The notes beneath the pieces are model-generated. The model did no database searches, was not told the origin of the DNA, and was given only the letters and a program-made list of their open reading frames with translations. A stretch of 64,000 nucleotides of DNA, taken from NCBI GenBank assembly GCA_010093515.1, contig MU001670.1:905501-969500 (forward strand), in the 5' to 3' direction. Below are positions 1 to 11,156 of the stretch, one piece after another (position 1 is the stretch's first letter; each line of letters begins with the position of its first letter). A program made the position numbers and the translations under genes. The stretch comes from Lineolata rhizophorae (taxonomy: Eukaryota; Ascomycota; Dothideomycetes; Lineolatales; Lineolataceae).

Positions 1-815
1 AGCTCGTGGATGACACTGCCAATTGTGACGGGGTACGTCAACAATCGCGTAACCTGGCGTAACGAGCGCTCATTGTTGATAGCACGGTGTTGTCGCGTAT
101 ACAAATACGTATCCCAATTCGACATGTTGATCAGCGCCTCCTCCATCTGCTCATCCGGATACTCGAACTCGTCAAAGAACCTTCCCGAGCACAAATCGTG
201 GCTATCCTCATTGATCTCCCTCAGGATGTCGCAAATCTCCAAGTGTGACTCGTACTCATCTGCGAGATGCTCCTCGCAACATGCAACAGGGATTCCGCAA
301 GACGGACATTCAACTTGGACGTGCGCGGGAGCCAGGCCGCCCGACCGCGGCTTGCGCTCCTCTGGGTCGCCTGGCATCACGGGCATGCGCGTCGCGTTGT
401 GCGAGCTGTGCGGGCAGTACGCATTTTGCTTGATGAAGGCGGCGCGGCGGCGCATGGCAGGGATGGGCGACTGGGATAACGGGTGGAAGAGCTTGTTCTG
501 CGGTAGGAAGATAGGCTGGTCCTCAGGGCGCTGGCCTAGCAGGTCTTTGTCTACGGGCATGAAACCGGGCGTCCGCCGCGCAGGCATGGTAGCTGCAGCA
601 TCGGAGGAGGCGGAGCGGTGTTGCGGTTGCGTGGACGTTGAGGAAGGCATATGTACGCGGGACCTGGAGGAATGCCATCGTCGGCGGACTTGGGCGGGAT
701 GCTGGAGGAACTGCAGGCGTGGCGAAGTTTGAGTTGTTGGCGCATCAATGGTTGTTGATACAGCTCCCAAACAACGTTGGCACACCGGCCGTGCCCGCGA
801 GGCTAGAATGCTCAT
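1..815 (-). CDS. MSS51: Mss51-like mitochondrial COX1 translational activator, 5' part
   Basis: Open from an ATG at 815 down to the window edge (271 codons, C-terminus missing), so only the N-terminal part is here. The first 45 residues are Arg/Ser/Ala-rich with RRRWHSSRSR, a typical mitochondrial presequence; a downstream Met at 650 would lose it, so 815 is preferred. Next comes a zinc-finger-like region (AYCPHS, then VECPSCGIPVACCEEH), followed by EICDILREINEDSHDL, FFDEFEYP, NMSNWDTYLYTR and QVTRLLTYPVTIGSVIHEL, which I recognise as fungal Mss51. In yeast, Mss51 activates COX1 mRNA translation in the mitochondrial matrix and couples it to cytochrome oxidase assembly; yeast Mss51 binds haem through Cys-Pro motifs, and the two CP dipeptides here fit that. 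It shares a 379-bp divergent promoter with RSE1. Identity is from recognition only. Confidence 0.8.
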   Translation of the reverse strand, partial: MSILASRARPVCQRCLGAVSTTIDAPTTQTSPRLQFLQHPAQVRRRWHSSRSRVHMPSSTSTQPQHRSASSDAAATMPARRTPGFMPVDKDLLGQRPEDQPIFLPQNKLFHPLSQSPIPAMRRRAAFIKQNAYCPHSSHNATRMPVMPGDPEERKPRSGGLAPAHVQVECPSCGIPVACCEEHLADEYESHLEICDILREINEDSHDLCSGRFFDEFEYPDEQMEEALINMSNWDTYLYTRQHRAINNERSLRQVTRLLTYPVTIGSVIHE

Positions 816-1194
816 GCTGGGCGGTGGTAAGGAACCCGGGCTATGTCCTAGGTTCGCGATGAGCGGCACTGGTGGAGTGATAAGTAGTAGTGAGGCCTCG
901 GGCCGTCTCGTAGGCCGACGGGAAGACGCTAGCGATTAGCTTGGCGCCAAGACTTACTGTCTTATGTAACGCGCCCTGGGTCTTAAGTGAAAGCACCGGG
1001 CAAGAACCTCGCAAACCATTTTCAACACCTTCCTACCGCCACGTCCACATCTGCACGCCGGATCCTGCCTTTGCGCGGGCATCTGTACTTGTGCACCTTC
1101 CTTCCTCTCATCTTGCCTAGGTACTAGTCTTCGCCTCTGCAAGCCACTTGCAAGTGTTAAAGCACGCGACGGCTCGGCCGGCAACTAGCCCGCC
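816..1194. promoter_or_regulatory. divergent intergenic region, MSS51 / RSE1
   Basis: 379 bp between two divergent start codons; must hold both promoters and 5' UTRs. It has pyrimidine-rich tracts before the RSE1 ATG (about 1090-1130). No clear TATA box seen. Confidence 0.5.
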
Positions 1195-4100
1195 ATGGCC
1201 ACAACCTCGAACTTGTTTATGCTGTCATTGACGGTGCAGCCACCGTCCTCTACTACCCAAGTCATTCTTGGCCAGTTTTCTGGCACCAGAGAACAGCAGC
1301 TCATCATTGGCTCGGGCTCCCGCCTAACTTTGTACCGCCCCGACACTCATGAGCTCAAAGTCAAAGAGGTGCTCTCGCATGATTGCTTCGGCATCATTCG
1401 CGCCTTGTCCGCCTTCCGCCTGGCTGGGTCAAATAAAGGTATGTTAAAAACTTGTTGCCGATTCGGCTGCCCACTCCTACACCATATATAAGAATGCAAT
1501 TAGTGATTCGCCAATCCGCCGAACAGCTTCACCATCGGCCATACGCCTACCGTCGCAAGCTTCGAGTCTACCCATATAGTCGAGCGCGTGGCGTCTGGGC
1601 GATGGTGCTTTTATGAGGGCGTGATGATCTAAAGAAGAACCTTTGCTGAAGATAATTCATAGACTTCGTCATCATTGGCTCCGACTCCGGTCGTATCGCC
1701 ATCATCGAATATGTTCCGGCGGAGAATCGCTTCCACCGCATCCACTTGGAGACCTTCGGCAAATCTGGTGTTCGTCGCGTCATTCCCGGCCAGTACTTGG
1801 CCGTCGATCCCAAGGGCCGCGCCTGCATGCTGGCGTCTATTGAGAAGAACAAACTTGTCTATGTGCTCAATAGAAACACCCAAGCTGAGTTAACCATTTC
1901 GTCGCCGCTCGAGGCCCACAAGCCGCAGACGTTGGTCTTTGCCATGGTTGGATTGGACGTGGGCTACGAGAATCCCATTTTCGCCGCCTTGGAAGTGGAT
2001 TATGGTGACTCAGATACCGACCCCACTGGAGAGGCGTTTCGGAATGTCGAGAAGCAGCTCGTGTATTACGAGCTGGACTTGGGACTGAACCATGTCGTGC
2101 GAAAGTGGGCAGACACGGTTTGCCGTACCGCCAATTTGCTCTTCCAGGTTCCTGGTGGTGCAGACGGCCCGAGCGGTGTCCTGGTCTGCGGTGAAGAACA
2201 TATCTCGTATCATCATTCGAACCAAGATGTGTTCCGCGTTCCGATTCCTCGTCGCCGCGGTGTCACCGAAGATCCTGAGCGCAAACGCTACATTACCACC
2301 GGTGTCATGCATAGGATGCGCGGCGCTTTCTTCTTACTCCTGCAGACTGAGGACGGCGACCTTTTCAAGCTCACGTTTGAAATGGTCATGGGGCCTGACA
2401 AAAAGCCTACTGGCAGGGTTGCTAGGATCAGTATCAAGTACTTCGACACGATTCCTGTTGCTGTCGGTCTATGTGTGATGAAGAGTGGTTTCCTATTCGC
2501 CGCCTGCGAGAATGGAAACCACCTCTTCTATCAGTTTGAGAAGCTTGGTGACGAAGACGAGGAGGAAGAATTCACTAGCGACGACTTCCCGGCTGACTAT
2601 CGTGCACCTTACAAGCCCGTATACTTCAACCCTCGCGGACCGGAGAATATCGCCTTATGCCAGACCATAGATGCTATGAATCCTCAAATTGGTTGCCAGG
2701 TGGCGAATCTGACGGACGGCGATGCACCGCAAATCTATTCCATCTGCGGAACGGGTGCCCGCTCGACTTTTCGTACGTTGAAGCATGGACTTGATGTCCT
2801 CGAGATTGTTGAATCAGTACTTCCGAGCATGCCGCAAGCGGTTTGGACCACCAAAACGCATCGGGATGAGCAGTTCGATGCTTACATCATTCTGTCCTTC
2901 GCGAATGCGACGCTTGTCCTCTCCATTGGAGAGAATGTCGAGGAAGTGACTGAGACTGGGTTCTTGGCGTCTACCAACACTATCGCAGTGCAACTACTCG
3001 GCGAGGACTCTCTTGCCCAGGTACACCCCCGTGGTATCCGCCACATCCGTGCTGGCGGTGAGATCAACGAGTGGCACGCGCCGCATCATCGCACCATTGT
3101 TGCTGCTACCACCAACGACCAGCAGGTTGCGGTCGCCCTCTCCTCTGGCGAGATTGTCTATTTCGAAGTTGATGCCACTGGTTCCCTTGCCGAATACGAG
3201 GAGAGGCGTGAGATGAGCCAGACGGTGCTGTGTCTCTCTCTCGGCCCCGTTCCTGAAGGCCGCGTGCGCTCTTCGTTCCTCGCTGTGGGCTGCCAGGACA
3301 ATACGGTGCGCATCTTGGACCTCGATCCGAGCCGCACCTTGGAGAATAGGAGCGTGCAAGGCTTAACGTCACAGCCACATTCGCTCAGCATCATGTCCAT
3401 GGTGGACTCTTCGTCCGGAGGATCCAGTCTCTACTTGCACATTGGCCTGCATTCTGGCGTCTATATCCGCACCGTCATCGACGAAGCGACCGGCGATTTG
3501 ATTGATACCCGTACTCATTTCCTTGGCCCTCATCCAGTTCGTCTCTTCCGGACTAGCGTCAAGGGTCAACCTACCATGCTGGCGCTTACCAGCCGGCCGT
3601 GGCTAGCCTACTCGGAGCCGCAGACGAAGGCGCTCACGCTCAGCCCGGTGAACTACCACAATATAGAGTGGGGTTGGAGTTTCTCCAGCGAGGTTTGTCC
3701 CGAAGGCATAGTTGGTATTCATGGCGATTATCTTAGGTCAGTATTGCTAGTTCTTTCTGTCTTTCAGAGCATCACAGTCATGCAACCATTAGGCCGTGAT
3801 GACTATCTAAAATTTGTCCGACGCCGCGAGGCATTGGGGACGAATCCCAATTGTTCCTTCTGAGCTTCACTAAAACCTATATCCCGTAAAACGTTTGGCG
3901 AGATTTAAGATAACTCACGTGTAGCTTTACTCTTAGGATTTTTACGATCGAGGATCTCAACAAGAACCTTTCTTCCGAGTCGATTCCCCTCTCTTATACT
4001 CCGCGCGGCTTTGTGAAGCACCCCGAGTATCCTCTCTTCTACGTTGTCGAGTCGGATGTCAATGTGCTTTCGGTCGCAACTAGACAGAAGCTCATCAGTG

Positions 4101-5305
4101 ATTCGGGTGTGACAAACGGCGATTCAACGGTGCTTCCTCCTGAAAATTTCGGGTACCCTAGGGGACGTGGTCACTGGGCTTCTGCTATTCAAGTCGTTGA
4201 CCCTGTCGCCCAGAAGGCTGTTCTTCACTCAATTGAGCTCGAGGAAAATGAAGCAGCTCTTTGTGTTGCGGTCACTGCGTTTCATGATTATGGGGATGAG
4301 CAGTTCCTTATTGTAGGGACTGGCAAGGATGTGGTTCCAGTTCCGCGTGGTGCCACTTGCGGTTTCATTCATGTGTACCGTTTCGAAGAGGATGGCCGAA
4401 AGATCGTGTTCCATCACAAAACGAGGGTGGAGAGCCCACCTAAAGCCATGATCCCCTTCCAGGGTCGGATCGCTGTTGGAATCGAGCGCGATATCCGTAT
4501 TTATGATCTCGGCAAGCGTCAGTTGCTTCGCAAGGCCCAGGCAGCTCCGGCCGTTGCACACATGGTTATGAGTCTGGCCACCCAGGGAAATCGCATTATT
4601 GCCGCCGACATGAAGGAGAGTGTCACGTACTTGGTTTATAAACCGCAGAGCAACCGACTGATCCCGTTCGCCGATGACGTCATTCCGCGTTGGAGCACCA
4701 ATATTACGATGATCGACTACGAGACCACCGCTGGCGGCGACAAATTTGGCAATTTCTGGTTGCTGCGCTGCCCTGAGAAGGCGTCCGAGCAGGCTGATGA
4801 GGAGGGCGATGGGGCGATCTTGGTTGAGAGAAATTACCTGCACGGTACGGCCCACCGTGTGGGTCTTGTCGCGCACTTCTACACACAGGACATCCCCTTA
4901 TCTATTCAAAAGACGCCGCTCACGGCTGGTGGACGCGACGTCCTTCTCTGGGCCGGTTTGCAGGGCTCGCTGGGCATCATGGTCCCGTTCGTTAGCCGCG
5001 AGGACGCCAACTTTTTCCAGGACCTCGAACATCACATGCGGTCGACCGCGCCGCCTCTGGCTGGGCGCGACCACCTCATCTATCGCAGCTACTACGTTCC
5101 GGTCAAGGGCGTCATCGACGGTGACCTTTGCGAGCAGTACTTAACGCTGCCGCGCGAGGCCAAGGAGAATATTGCTGGCGAGCTGGACCGCGACATTACG
5201 GAGGTCGAGCGCAAGGTGCAGGTAAGCTACTGCTCAGTCCGTCACTTATTCTAGAATGAATGCTAACGAGGTCCATAGGAGGTCCGCATGAGGGCCGCTT
5301 TCTAA
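1195..5305 (+). CDS. RSE1: pre-mRNA-splicing factor Rse1 (SF3b subunit 3, SF3b130)
   Basis: Exons 1195-1438, 1663-3736, 3937-5221 and 5279-5305 join in phase to 1209 aa, the normal size of the family. Introns have GTATGT, GTCAGT and GTAAGC donors; the last has a TGCTAAC branch site and leaves a 9-codon final exon ending EVRMRAAF, the conserved C-terminus. The N-terminus has [12 protein letters not shown] and [20 protein letters not shown]; later [39 protein letters not shown] and [23 protein letters not shown] are hallmark stretches of the MMS1/CPSF_A beta-propeller proteins of the Rse1 branch rather than DDB1 or CPSF160. Rse1 is a scaffold of SF3b in the U2 snRNP and helps branch-site recognition in the nucleus. 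Confidence 0.95.
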
Positions 5306-5873
5306 AGGGGGTAGGTATTTGTTGCTACAGGGCTAGGATGAATGGGACGACAGGAGAAAATACCAGGCTGGCGCATCGGTGAAGTGGAACTGGCCCGTAG
5401 CTAGAACTTTCATAGCTACCAACCTAGGTGCTCAAGATACCTTTGTGCAGGAATACGCTGCACTATTCTGCATTATTTATCTGTATGAGATTCTAGCTTT
5501 TGTGACGGCTTTTCGCTACTTAGCTGGTCCATGACTTTGTCCACGTATTCATGTACGAAATGCGTGGCCCCGGGTATGTGATATATTGAAGCACATTCAC
5601 CTTTCTCTGTAAGCATGACAAAACTGCTCTTGCTTGCTCTTTAATTTACTTCTAGCTAACAGCTTTTGAAACATTCATCTAGGAATCTAGATGGAGAGTG
5701 TCGATGCGCGTACGTAAAAGGCGGGGATGTGAGCTAGGAGCAAGGAATTAGGCTCGGGAAGTGGACTCGAACTATGTGTTTCGCAATGACAGGCAGGCAT
5801 GGACAATTCCTTCAAAAACTTTCGGCGCGATATGCGGCATCACAGTCCCTTCTATGCAATACATTTATTCTAA
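5306..5873. other. 3' intergenic region between convergent RSE1 and HET gene
   Basis: 568 bp between two stop codons, moderately AT-rich. No ORF of note; expected to hold the two 3' UTRs and poly(A) signals. Confidence 0.6.
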
Positions 5874-7868
5874 TCAAGCAAGTCGAATAGACTGTTGCTG
5901 AGGACGGGCGTGTTGCCACGCTTCCGCATGAACTTGCGCTATTGCGGATCTTAGACGTAGTCCACCGGAGCGTTGCACCAATAGCACGTTTAGGGTGCAC
6001 CATTCCTCGTCCGGGTAGCTTCTGTCGAATAGCTGATCCTCCTTCGTTGGTTCGTCGTAGTTGCAGAATGAAATGGTGGGTCCGCAGAAGCGAAGAGACG
6101 AGACACGCGAGAGCTTCGAGAGAAGTAGTAACTCGTAATCGTCACTGCCACACAAAATCCTTTTGGAATCAGTCTCGCTGAGTCCGTAGACGATTCCACA
6201 GCAGCGACCTGCGGCGTCGAGGACGCGGTGCACGTCCTCGCAGACCAACGAGTTCGCATCATTGTTTTGTAGGCGTCCTTGAACCTTCTCGATCCGGAAT
6301 GACGAGAGCGCCACTGTGCTGGATTCAAAACAGAGAACGCCATCGGCACCAGCCTTTTCTGCTCTGGCTGCCTCAAAGCGGCCGACGCAGGACTCGAACG
6401 ATTCGCCCAGCGGGACTTGCGGAAGCCGCTGGACGAAATCGGCGTAGTGCACCTCGCCGATCCAGCCCGCCCAGGACCAGCTCGGGAACGTCTTGCCCTC
6501 CGTTTCGCGGCGCTCGAGCCGTCGCAACGGGGTCCACAGCAGCGCGAGGCTCAGAAGCTCTTCCGGGAGCGCGGCGGTAAACGTCCACCCGAAAAGCGAC
6601 GCCAGCGCGTCGGCGATGCCCGCAAACGCATTGACAATGTCGGACGGGTATCTCATTTGCTTGGTCGTGTACTCGGCGACCAGCATCGAGTAGCACTTGA
6701 AGTCGTCCCGGGGGGCGAAGCCCCGCCTTCGACGCTGCGCCTCGCTCCACGACCGTATTTTGGAGACTGTCATGGTCTCGGTGGGGAATTCGTACTGCGC
6801 GGCCTGGTGGCGGTCTTCGCAGCGGGTGTTGGAGCGGCATTGGAAGTACGCTTGATGGTGGGAGAAGAACAGGCATCGGATGGAAAGGATGCGCTCTTGG
6901 AAGGTCCAGGCGCGCGTGTGGTATACGGAATCTTCGAATAGACTGGTCAGATTGGTCCGTTCGACCAATCCGAGCGCCGGGGCAATCTGCAAGTTGTCTG
7001 CGTTCCTAGGAGTCGGGGATACGCCCGGAAGTCCGGACGAAGCATCCCTTCCAGATAGCGCGACAATAGTAAGTATGGCTCTGCCGTAAATGGACGCCAT
7101 CTGCTCAATCTGACTCTGTTTGTTTTGCGGATCGTCCTGGACGATGCACATGGTGTCGACCCAGAGGTACTCTTCGCCGAGCAGCTCCACCACCGCCATG
7201 GCGTCCTTGATGGTCTGCGTGATCGGGCGGCCTCTCAGACCGCCTTCTTCCTTCAGCTCGGCGTAGTTGGCCCGCTTCGTGAGGAATTGGTCCGCTTCGC
7301 CCCACACGTAACTCAGCGCCACGAACCTATAGCTAAAGTCACACTCTACTAGACATTGCCGCTTCACGTCGATCAGGAGAAGAGTGGAGTCATCACGCCC
7401 AGAAACCAAATCGCGGGCGTTACAGCGCGGTCCATGCGTCGTCTCACAGCGCTCAATCCACGAGCGGAGCAACGAAACGTCAAGGTGGCACTTGCGAACC
7501 GCTCTGACGTACGGGTCGGGCGTGCGGCCATCATGCTCCACGCTCCCGAGTTCGCCGTACAAGTCGTCTTCGAGAGTGATGATGCTTTGATTCATGTTAA
7601 TCATGACCCAGTCCAACTCCTTGGCTAGCATGTCGTTGTCGTCGTCCTCGCGACGCTTTCGACCCCTCGTCCATTCCTGCGCCTTCAGAATGTGGCTGCA
7701 AAGTGGACAGGGCAAGTTTGACCGGCGGTAGTCTTCGAGGCAAGGATAGGTTTCCAATCGTGCACGGATCCGGGCAAAGTCGTCGTCGCGAACCGCGTCG
7801 TCGCAGGGAGGACAGAGTTCGAACTCGGAGAGTCCGCCGTCGAGTTGTCGGATAGCTTTTCTGTCCAT
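5874..7868 (-). CDS. HET-domain (heterokaryon incompatibility) protein
   Basis: Single-exon ORF of 664 aa. The HET domain (PF06985 type) runs from about residue 180 to 340 and shows the three conserved blocks: YRFVALSYVWG, then EYLWVDTMCIVQDD, then QMASIYGRAILTIVALSG. Later WTFQERILSIRCLFF and FPSWSWAGWIG are the usual tail motifs of this family. The N-terminus carries two Cys pairs (CPPC at 19-22, CPLC at 54-57) that may bind zinc, seen in some HET proteins. HET proteins act in allorecognition and regulated cell death in filamentous ascomycetes; the partner here is unknown, and no NACHT/NLR or sesA gene lies next to it. Divergent from the lactone oxidase gene with 521 bp between starts. Confidence 0.88.
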   Translation of the reverse strand: MDRKAIRQLDGGLSEFELCPPCDDAVRDDDFARIRARLETYPCLEDYRRSNLPCPLCSHILKAQEWTRGRKRREDDDNDMLAKELDWVMINMNQSIITLEDDLYGELGSVEHDGRTPDPYVRAVRKCHLDVSLLRSWIERCETTHGPRCNARDLVSGRDDSTLLLIDVKRQCLVECDFSYRFVALSYVWGEADQFLTKRANYAELKEEGGLRGRPITQTIKDAMAVVELLGEEYLWVDTMCIVQDDPQNKQSQIEQMASIYGRAILTIVALSGRDASSGLPGVSPTPRNADNLQIAPALGLVERTNLTSLFEDSVYHTRAWTFQERILSIRCLFFSHHQAYFQCRSNTRCEDRHQAAQYEFPTETMTVSKIRSWSEAQRRRRGFAPRDDFKCYSMLVAEYTTKQMRYPSDIVNAFAGIADALASLFGWTFTAALPEELLSLALLWTPLRRLERRETEGKTFPSWSWAGWIGEVHYADFVQRLPQVPLGESFESCVGRFEAARAEKAGADGVLCFESSTVALSSFRIEKVQGRLQNNDANSLVCEDVHRVLDAAGRCCGIVYGLSETDSKRILCGSDDYELLLLSKLSRVSSLRFCGPTISFCNYDEPTKEDQLFDRSYPDEEWCTLNVLLVQRSGGLRLRSAIAQVHAEAWQHARPQQQSIRLA

Positions 7869-8389
7869 CCCTGGAGTCGACCGGGGCCAAGCTCATGGTA
7901 GAAGACGAATAAGTAGAAAAGGGAAAAGGACATACGTGTCTGCTGTTTGTTTGAGTCGAATAGGGCAGAACAGCTCTGGCAAGATGCACGGGCTTGGGAG
8001 AGAAAAAGGGATTCAAGCTCCTCAAGCTCCGTGGAAACGCACCAGCGATGCGCAGCCAATGAGGATGCACGGTGGCGTGGTTGGTCTCGAACGATGCCGC
8101 GGTGCCAAGACCATGTGGGGCACCTCGGGACCACCCGAGCCGGGGCTTCACGTCACCGGCATCACTCCGGCGTCGCCGCCGGCATCACTTGGACGCGGGC
8201 GCCCGGAGCAGCTGTCTGGGTCCCTTTAAACGGCTCTTCGCCGTCGGCTTGCCTGCATCCAAGAGCAACCCCGACATCGCGCACCCGTCCCGGCGCCGGC
8301 GATCCCCCGTCCACGAGCAGCCATCAGCCACCCGCGACGCCACCGACGACGCCACCGACGACGCCACCCGCGACGCCACCATCACCGCC
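7869..8389. promoter_or_regulatory. divergent intergenic region, HET / lactone oxidase
   Basis: 521 bp between start codons. The right part (8072-8389) is open in frame with the downstream oxidase but is Pro/Thr/Asp-rich and repetitive, so I treat it as 5' leader. Confidence 0.5.
8327..8386 (+). repeat. short GACGCCACC direct repeats before the oxidase ATG
   Basis: Five or so imperfect copies of a 9-12 nt unit (GACGCCACC with GAC or CGC spacers) lie directly upstream of the preferred start. If translated they give DATDDATDDATRDAT, which looks like leader rather than protein. Confidence 0.6.
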
Positions 8390-10417
8390 ATGGCGTCCCT
8401 ATCGTCGCCGCCGCCACCGCCGCCTGCCCGCCTCGAGGCCGAGCTCGCCAAGCTGGACCCCGCGGTGCCCTTCCGCGCCACCAGAGCCCACCGCCACCGC
8501 ACCTGGGCGCGCACCTTCCACTCGCGGCCGGAGCTGTACATCACGCCCGAGACGCTGCCGGAGATCCAGAAGGCGGTGACGCTGGCGCGGCGCTGCCGCC
8601 GCCGGCTGGTCGTCGTCGGGGCCGCGCACTCGCCCTCGGACCTGACGTGCACGTCGGCCTGGATGCTGAGCCTGGACCGCTTCGCGCGCGCGCTGCGCGT
8701 CGAGCCGCGCGCGCGCACCGTCGTCGTCGAGGCCGGCATGCGCCTGCGCGCCCTCAACCTCCTCGCCCGCGACCGCGGCTGGACGCTGCCGAACCTGGGC
8801 AGCATCGACGAGCAGAGCGTGGCGGGCGCGCTGGCGACGGCGACGCACGGCTCCGCCCTGCGCCACGGCCTGCTCTCCGACGCCGTGCGCAGCCTGCGCC
8901 TCGTGCTCGGCAACGGCAGCTGCGTGCTGTGCTCGCGCGAGCAGAACGTCGACCTGTTCCGCGCCGCGCTCGTCAGCCTGGGCGCGCTCGGCGTCGTCGT
9001 CGAGGTCGAGGTCGCGCTCGCCCCCGCCGCGAACGTCCGCTGGGAGCAGGCGCTGCAGCCGCTGGCCCACGTGCTGGACACCTGGGACAGCACCTTGTGG
9101 AGCTCCGCCGAGTTCACCCGCGTCTGGTGGTTGCCATACACGCGGCGCGCCGTCGTGTGGCGCGCTGACAAGACGGACGAGGCGCCGCGGCCCCCGCCGA
9201 AGTCCTCCTGGTACGGCGGCAGCATCGGCTCCCACACGTATCACGCGCTGCTGTGGCTGGCGAATCACGTGCCGCGCCTGCTGCCGCTCGTCGAGCGGTT
9301 CGTCTTCGGCATGCAGTACGGCTTCCGCGTGGGCGAGTCTAGCCGGACCGAGGCCGTCGAGGAAATGCGCACCGGCCTACTCATGAACTGCTTGTATAGC
9401 CAGTTCGTCAACGAGTGGGCCTTGCCGCTGGACAAGGGGCCCGAGGCGATTACGCGCCTGGGAGCCTGGCTGAACGGCGACGAGCAGACGGCGCGGATAC
9501 CCTTCAGCTCAAAGGGCGTGTACGTGCACGCGCCCATCGAGGTGCGCGTCTCGGACGGCAGCGTCACCTCCAGCAGCAGCAGCGGCAGCAGCAGCGGCAG
9601 CGGCGGCAGCGGCAGCCCTCCCGAAGGAACAGCCGCAACAGGCGGACCCCGTCTTCGAGCCTTCCTCGACCCGACCTGGCCGGACTCGCCGACGCTCTAC
9701 CTCAACGCGACGCTGTACCGGCCCTACGGCGCCGACCCGCCCTGCACCCCGCGCTACTACCAGGCCTTCGAGTACCTGATGCGCGACCTGGGCGGGCGCC
9801 CGCACTGGGCCAAGAACTTCGGCGCCAGCCCGCTCGGCCCCGTCACCCACGCCGACCTCAGGCGCATGTACGGCGCCGACCTGGACAGCTGGCTCGACGT
9901 CCGCAGGAGGTGCGATCCCGAGGGCATGTTCGTCGGCGGGTGGCTGCGGCGCGTGGTGCTGCCGCCGCCGCCGCCGCCGCGGGAGGACGAAGCGAGGGAG
10001 AAGGGCGCCGAGGCGGAAGGCGAGGCCCGGCTGGCCGTCATGCCGCTCGAGGAGCGCGAGGTCTGCACGAGGCCGAGGAGGCGGAGAGGCGGCGGCCGGG
10101 ACTGGTTCGGCGAGCAAGCCGGCGCGGATGCGGCGACCGCCGTCGCCGCTGCTGCTGCTGTCGCCGCCGCCGCCGCCGCCGTGGCGGACAAGGCGAGGGC
10201 GGGAAACGCCGCGCTGGAGAGGAGCTCCTCGGAGGAGAGCTTCGACGTCATGCATGGGGCCGAGGCCGAGGCGAGCACGCTGCTGGCGGCGAGGGGGGAG
10301 GACACGACCGAGGAGGAGGACGAAGGGGAGGATGACGACGATGGGACGGTGCTGGCGAGGGTGAAGGAAGGGGCGGCCGAGGGTCTCATGGGCACGAGGG
10401 TGTTTGAGAAGATGTGA
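8390..10417 (+). CDS. ALO1: D-arabinono-1,4-lactone oxidase (Alo1 family)
   Basis: 675 aa from the ATG at 8390, which sits in a strong context (CACCGCCATGG); the frame is open back to 8072, so an N-terminal extension of 106 residues cannot be excluded. The vanillyl-alcohol-oxidase-type FAD domain is clear: VVVGAAHSPSDL (the His about residue 80 is the candidate covalent flavin site), NLGSIDEQSVAGALATATHG, and the C-terminal HWAKNFG at about residue 471 with RRRCDPEGMFVGGWLR. Alo1 oxidises D-arabinono-1,4-lactone to D-erythroascorbate, usually at the outer mitochondrial membrane. Oddities: a Ser/Gly linker insertion (about residues 393-415) and a roughly 150-residue low-complexity tail (poly-Pro, Ala/Val, acidic runs) beyond the normal family end. 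Locally very GC-rich. Confidence 0.88.
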   Translation: MASLSSPPPPPPARLEAELAKLDPAVPFRATRAHRHRTWARTFHSRPELYITPETLPEIQKAVTLARRCRRRLVVVGAAHSPSDLTCTSAWMLSLDRFARALRVEPRARTVVVEAGMRLRALNLLARDRGWTLPNLGSIDEQSVAGALATATHGSALRHGLLSDAVRSLRLVLGNGSCVLCSREQNVDLFRAALVSLGALGVVVEVEVALAPAANVRWEQALQPLAHVLDTWDSTLWSSAEFTRVWWLPYTRRAVVWRADKTDEAPRPPPKSSWYGGSIGSHTYHALLWLANHVPRLLPLVERFVFGMQYGFRVGESSRTEAVEEMRTGLLMNCLYSQFVNEWALPLDKGPEAITRLGAWLNGDEQTARIPFSSKGVYVHAPIEVRVSDGSVTSSSSSGSSSGSGGSGSPPEGTAATGGPRLRAFLDPTWPDSPTLYLNATLYRPYGADPPCTPRYYQAFEYLMRDLGGRPHWAKNFGASPLGPVTHADLRRMYGADLDSWLDVRRRCDPEGMFVGGWLRRVVLPPPPPPREDEAREKGAEAEGEARLAVMPLEEREVCTRPRRRRGGGRDWFGEQAGADAATAVAAAAAVAAAAAAVADKARAGNAALERSSSEESFDVMHGAEAEASTLLAARGEDTTEEEDEGEDDDDGTVLARVKEGAAEGLMGTRVFEKM

Positions 10418-11156
10418 ATCCTGAAGACGTTGTGTTTATATTACACCCGTGCGCTTAGATTTGGTTGTTGGGTTGACTTCATGACGTTCATGCTTTTCTT
10501 ATGTTGCTGTTGCATACGTATGAGACGAAAAAGTTCGGTTTAGCTATAGCATCATCATTGACGGGTTAGTAGATTTAAGCATTGCTCAACATATCCTATC
10601 TTTCGAACTAGCAATTTCACGCTCTACCAAGTGTCTGACCGTACCGCTGGTCCATTTCAAATACTACAATTCCCATGCCGCCCTTAAAACCGGCTTATGT
10701 GGTCTAAAAAGAGAAATACTATTACAGTCCCAAGCCACCATAAGCCTAGGAATCTAACCGCCTTCTAGTCTAGTGACTCAGACAAAATGGACAAATCTAG
10801 AACAACATCGGAAAAAAAAAGGACCAAAAAATAGCCATGAAGAAGTGAAAAGCCCGAAAAGGGTAGCCTCATCAATCGCATCAAGCCAGCCGTACAAAAA
10901 CCCCACTCTATGCAAATACTTCTTATAGAACCGTTTTCCTTTTTGCTAGACCAATCGCTCAATGCCATTCCGAGGCGTACCTTTGGATTTTCGTCCTTCA
11001 TTTGGCTGTCCTGGCGTGTACTTCGGAGTCGAATCGGGATTTCGCGTGGCGTCGTCTTGCGCAACCTGCTTCGACGTATCCACACCTTTTACCCCATATC
11101 CACGACCGTCCTCGACTGCCACCCCACCACAACACGCCCCTCTTTAGTTCTCCACT
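10418..11156. other. intergenic region between convergent ALO1 and phosphate carrier
   Basis: 739 bp between stop codons, clearly more AT-rich than the GC-rich oxidase gene. Short ORFs only; no recognisable gene. Confidence 0.6.

Noticed and set aside
8185-9268. Large antisense ORFs (350 and 289 aa) over the lactone oxidase gene
   Set aside because: Arg/Ala-rich mirror of a very GC-rich gene; no motif, no start context, and the sense strand has clear Alo1 motifs.
9415-10335. 306-aa ORF in another frame of the oxidase gene
   Set aside because: Arg/Pro-rich composition typical of a frame shadow in GC-rich DNA.
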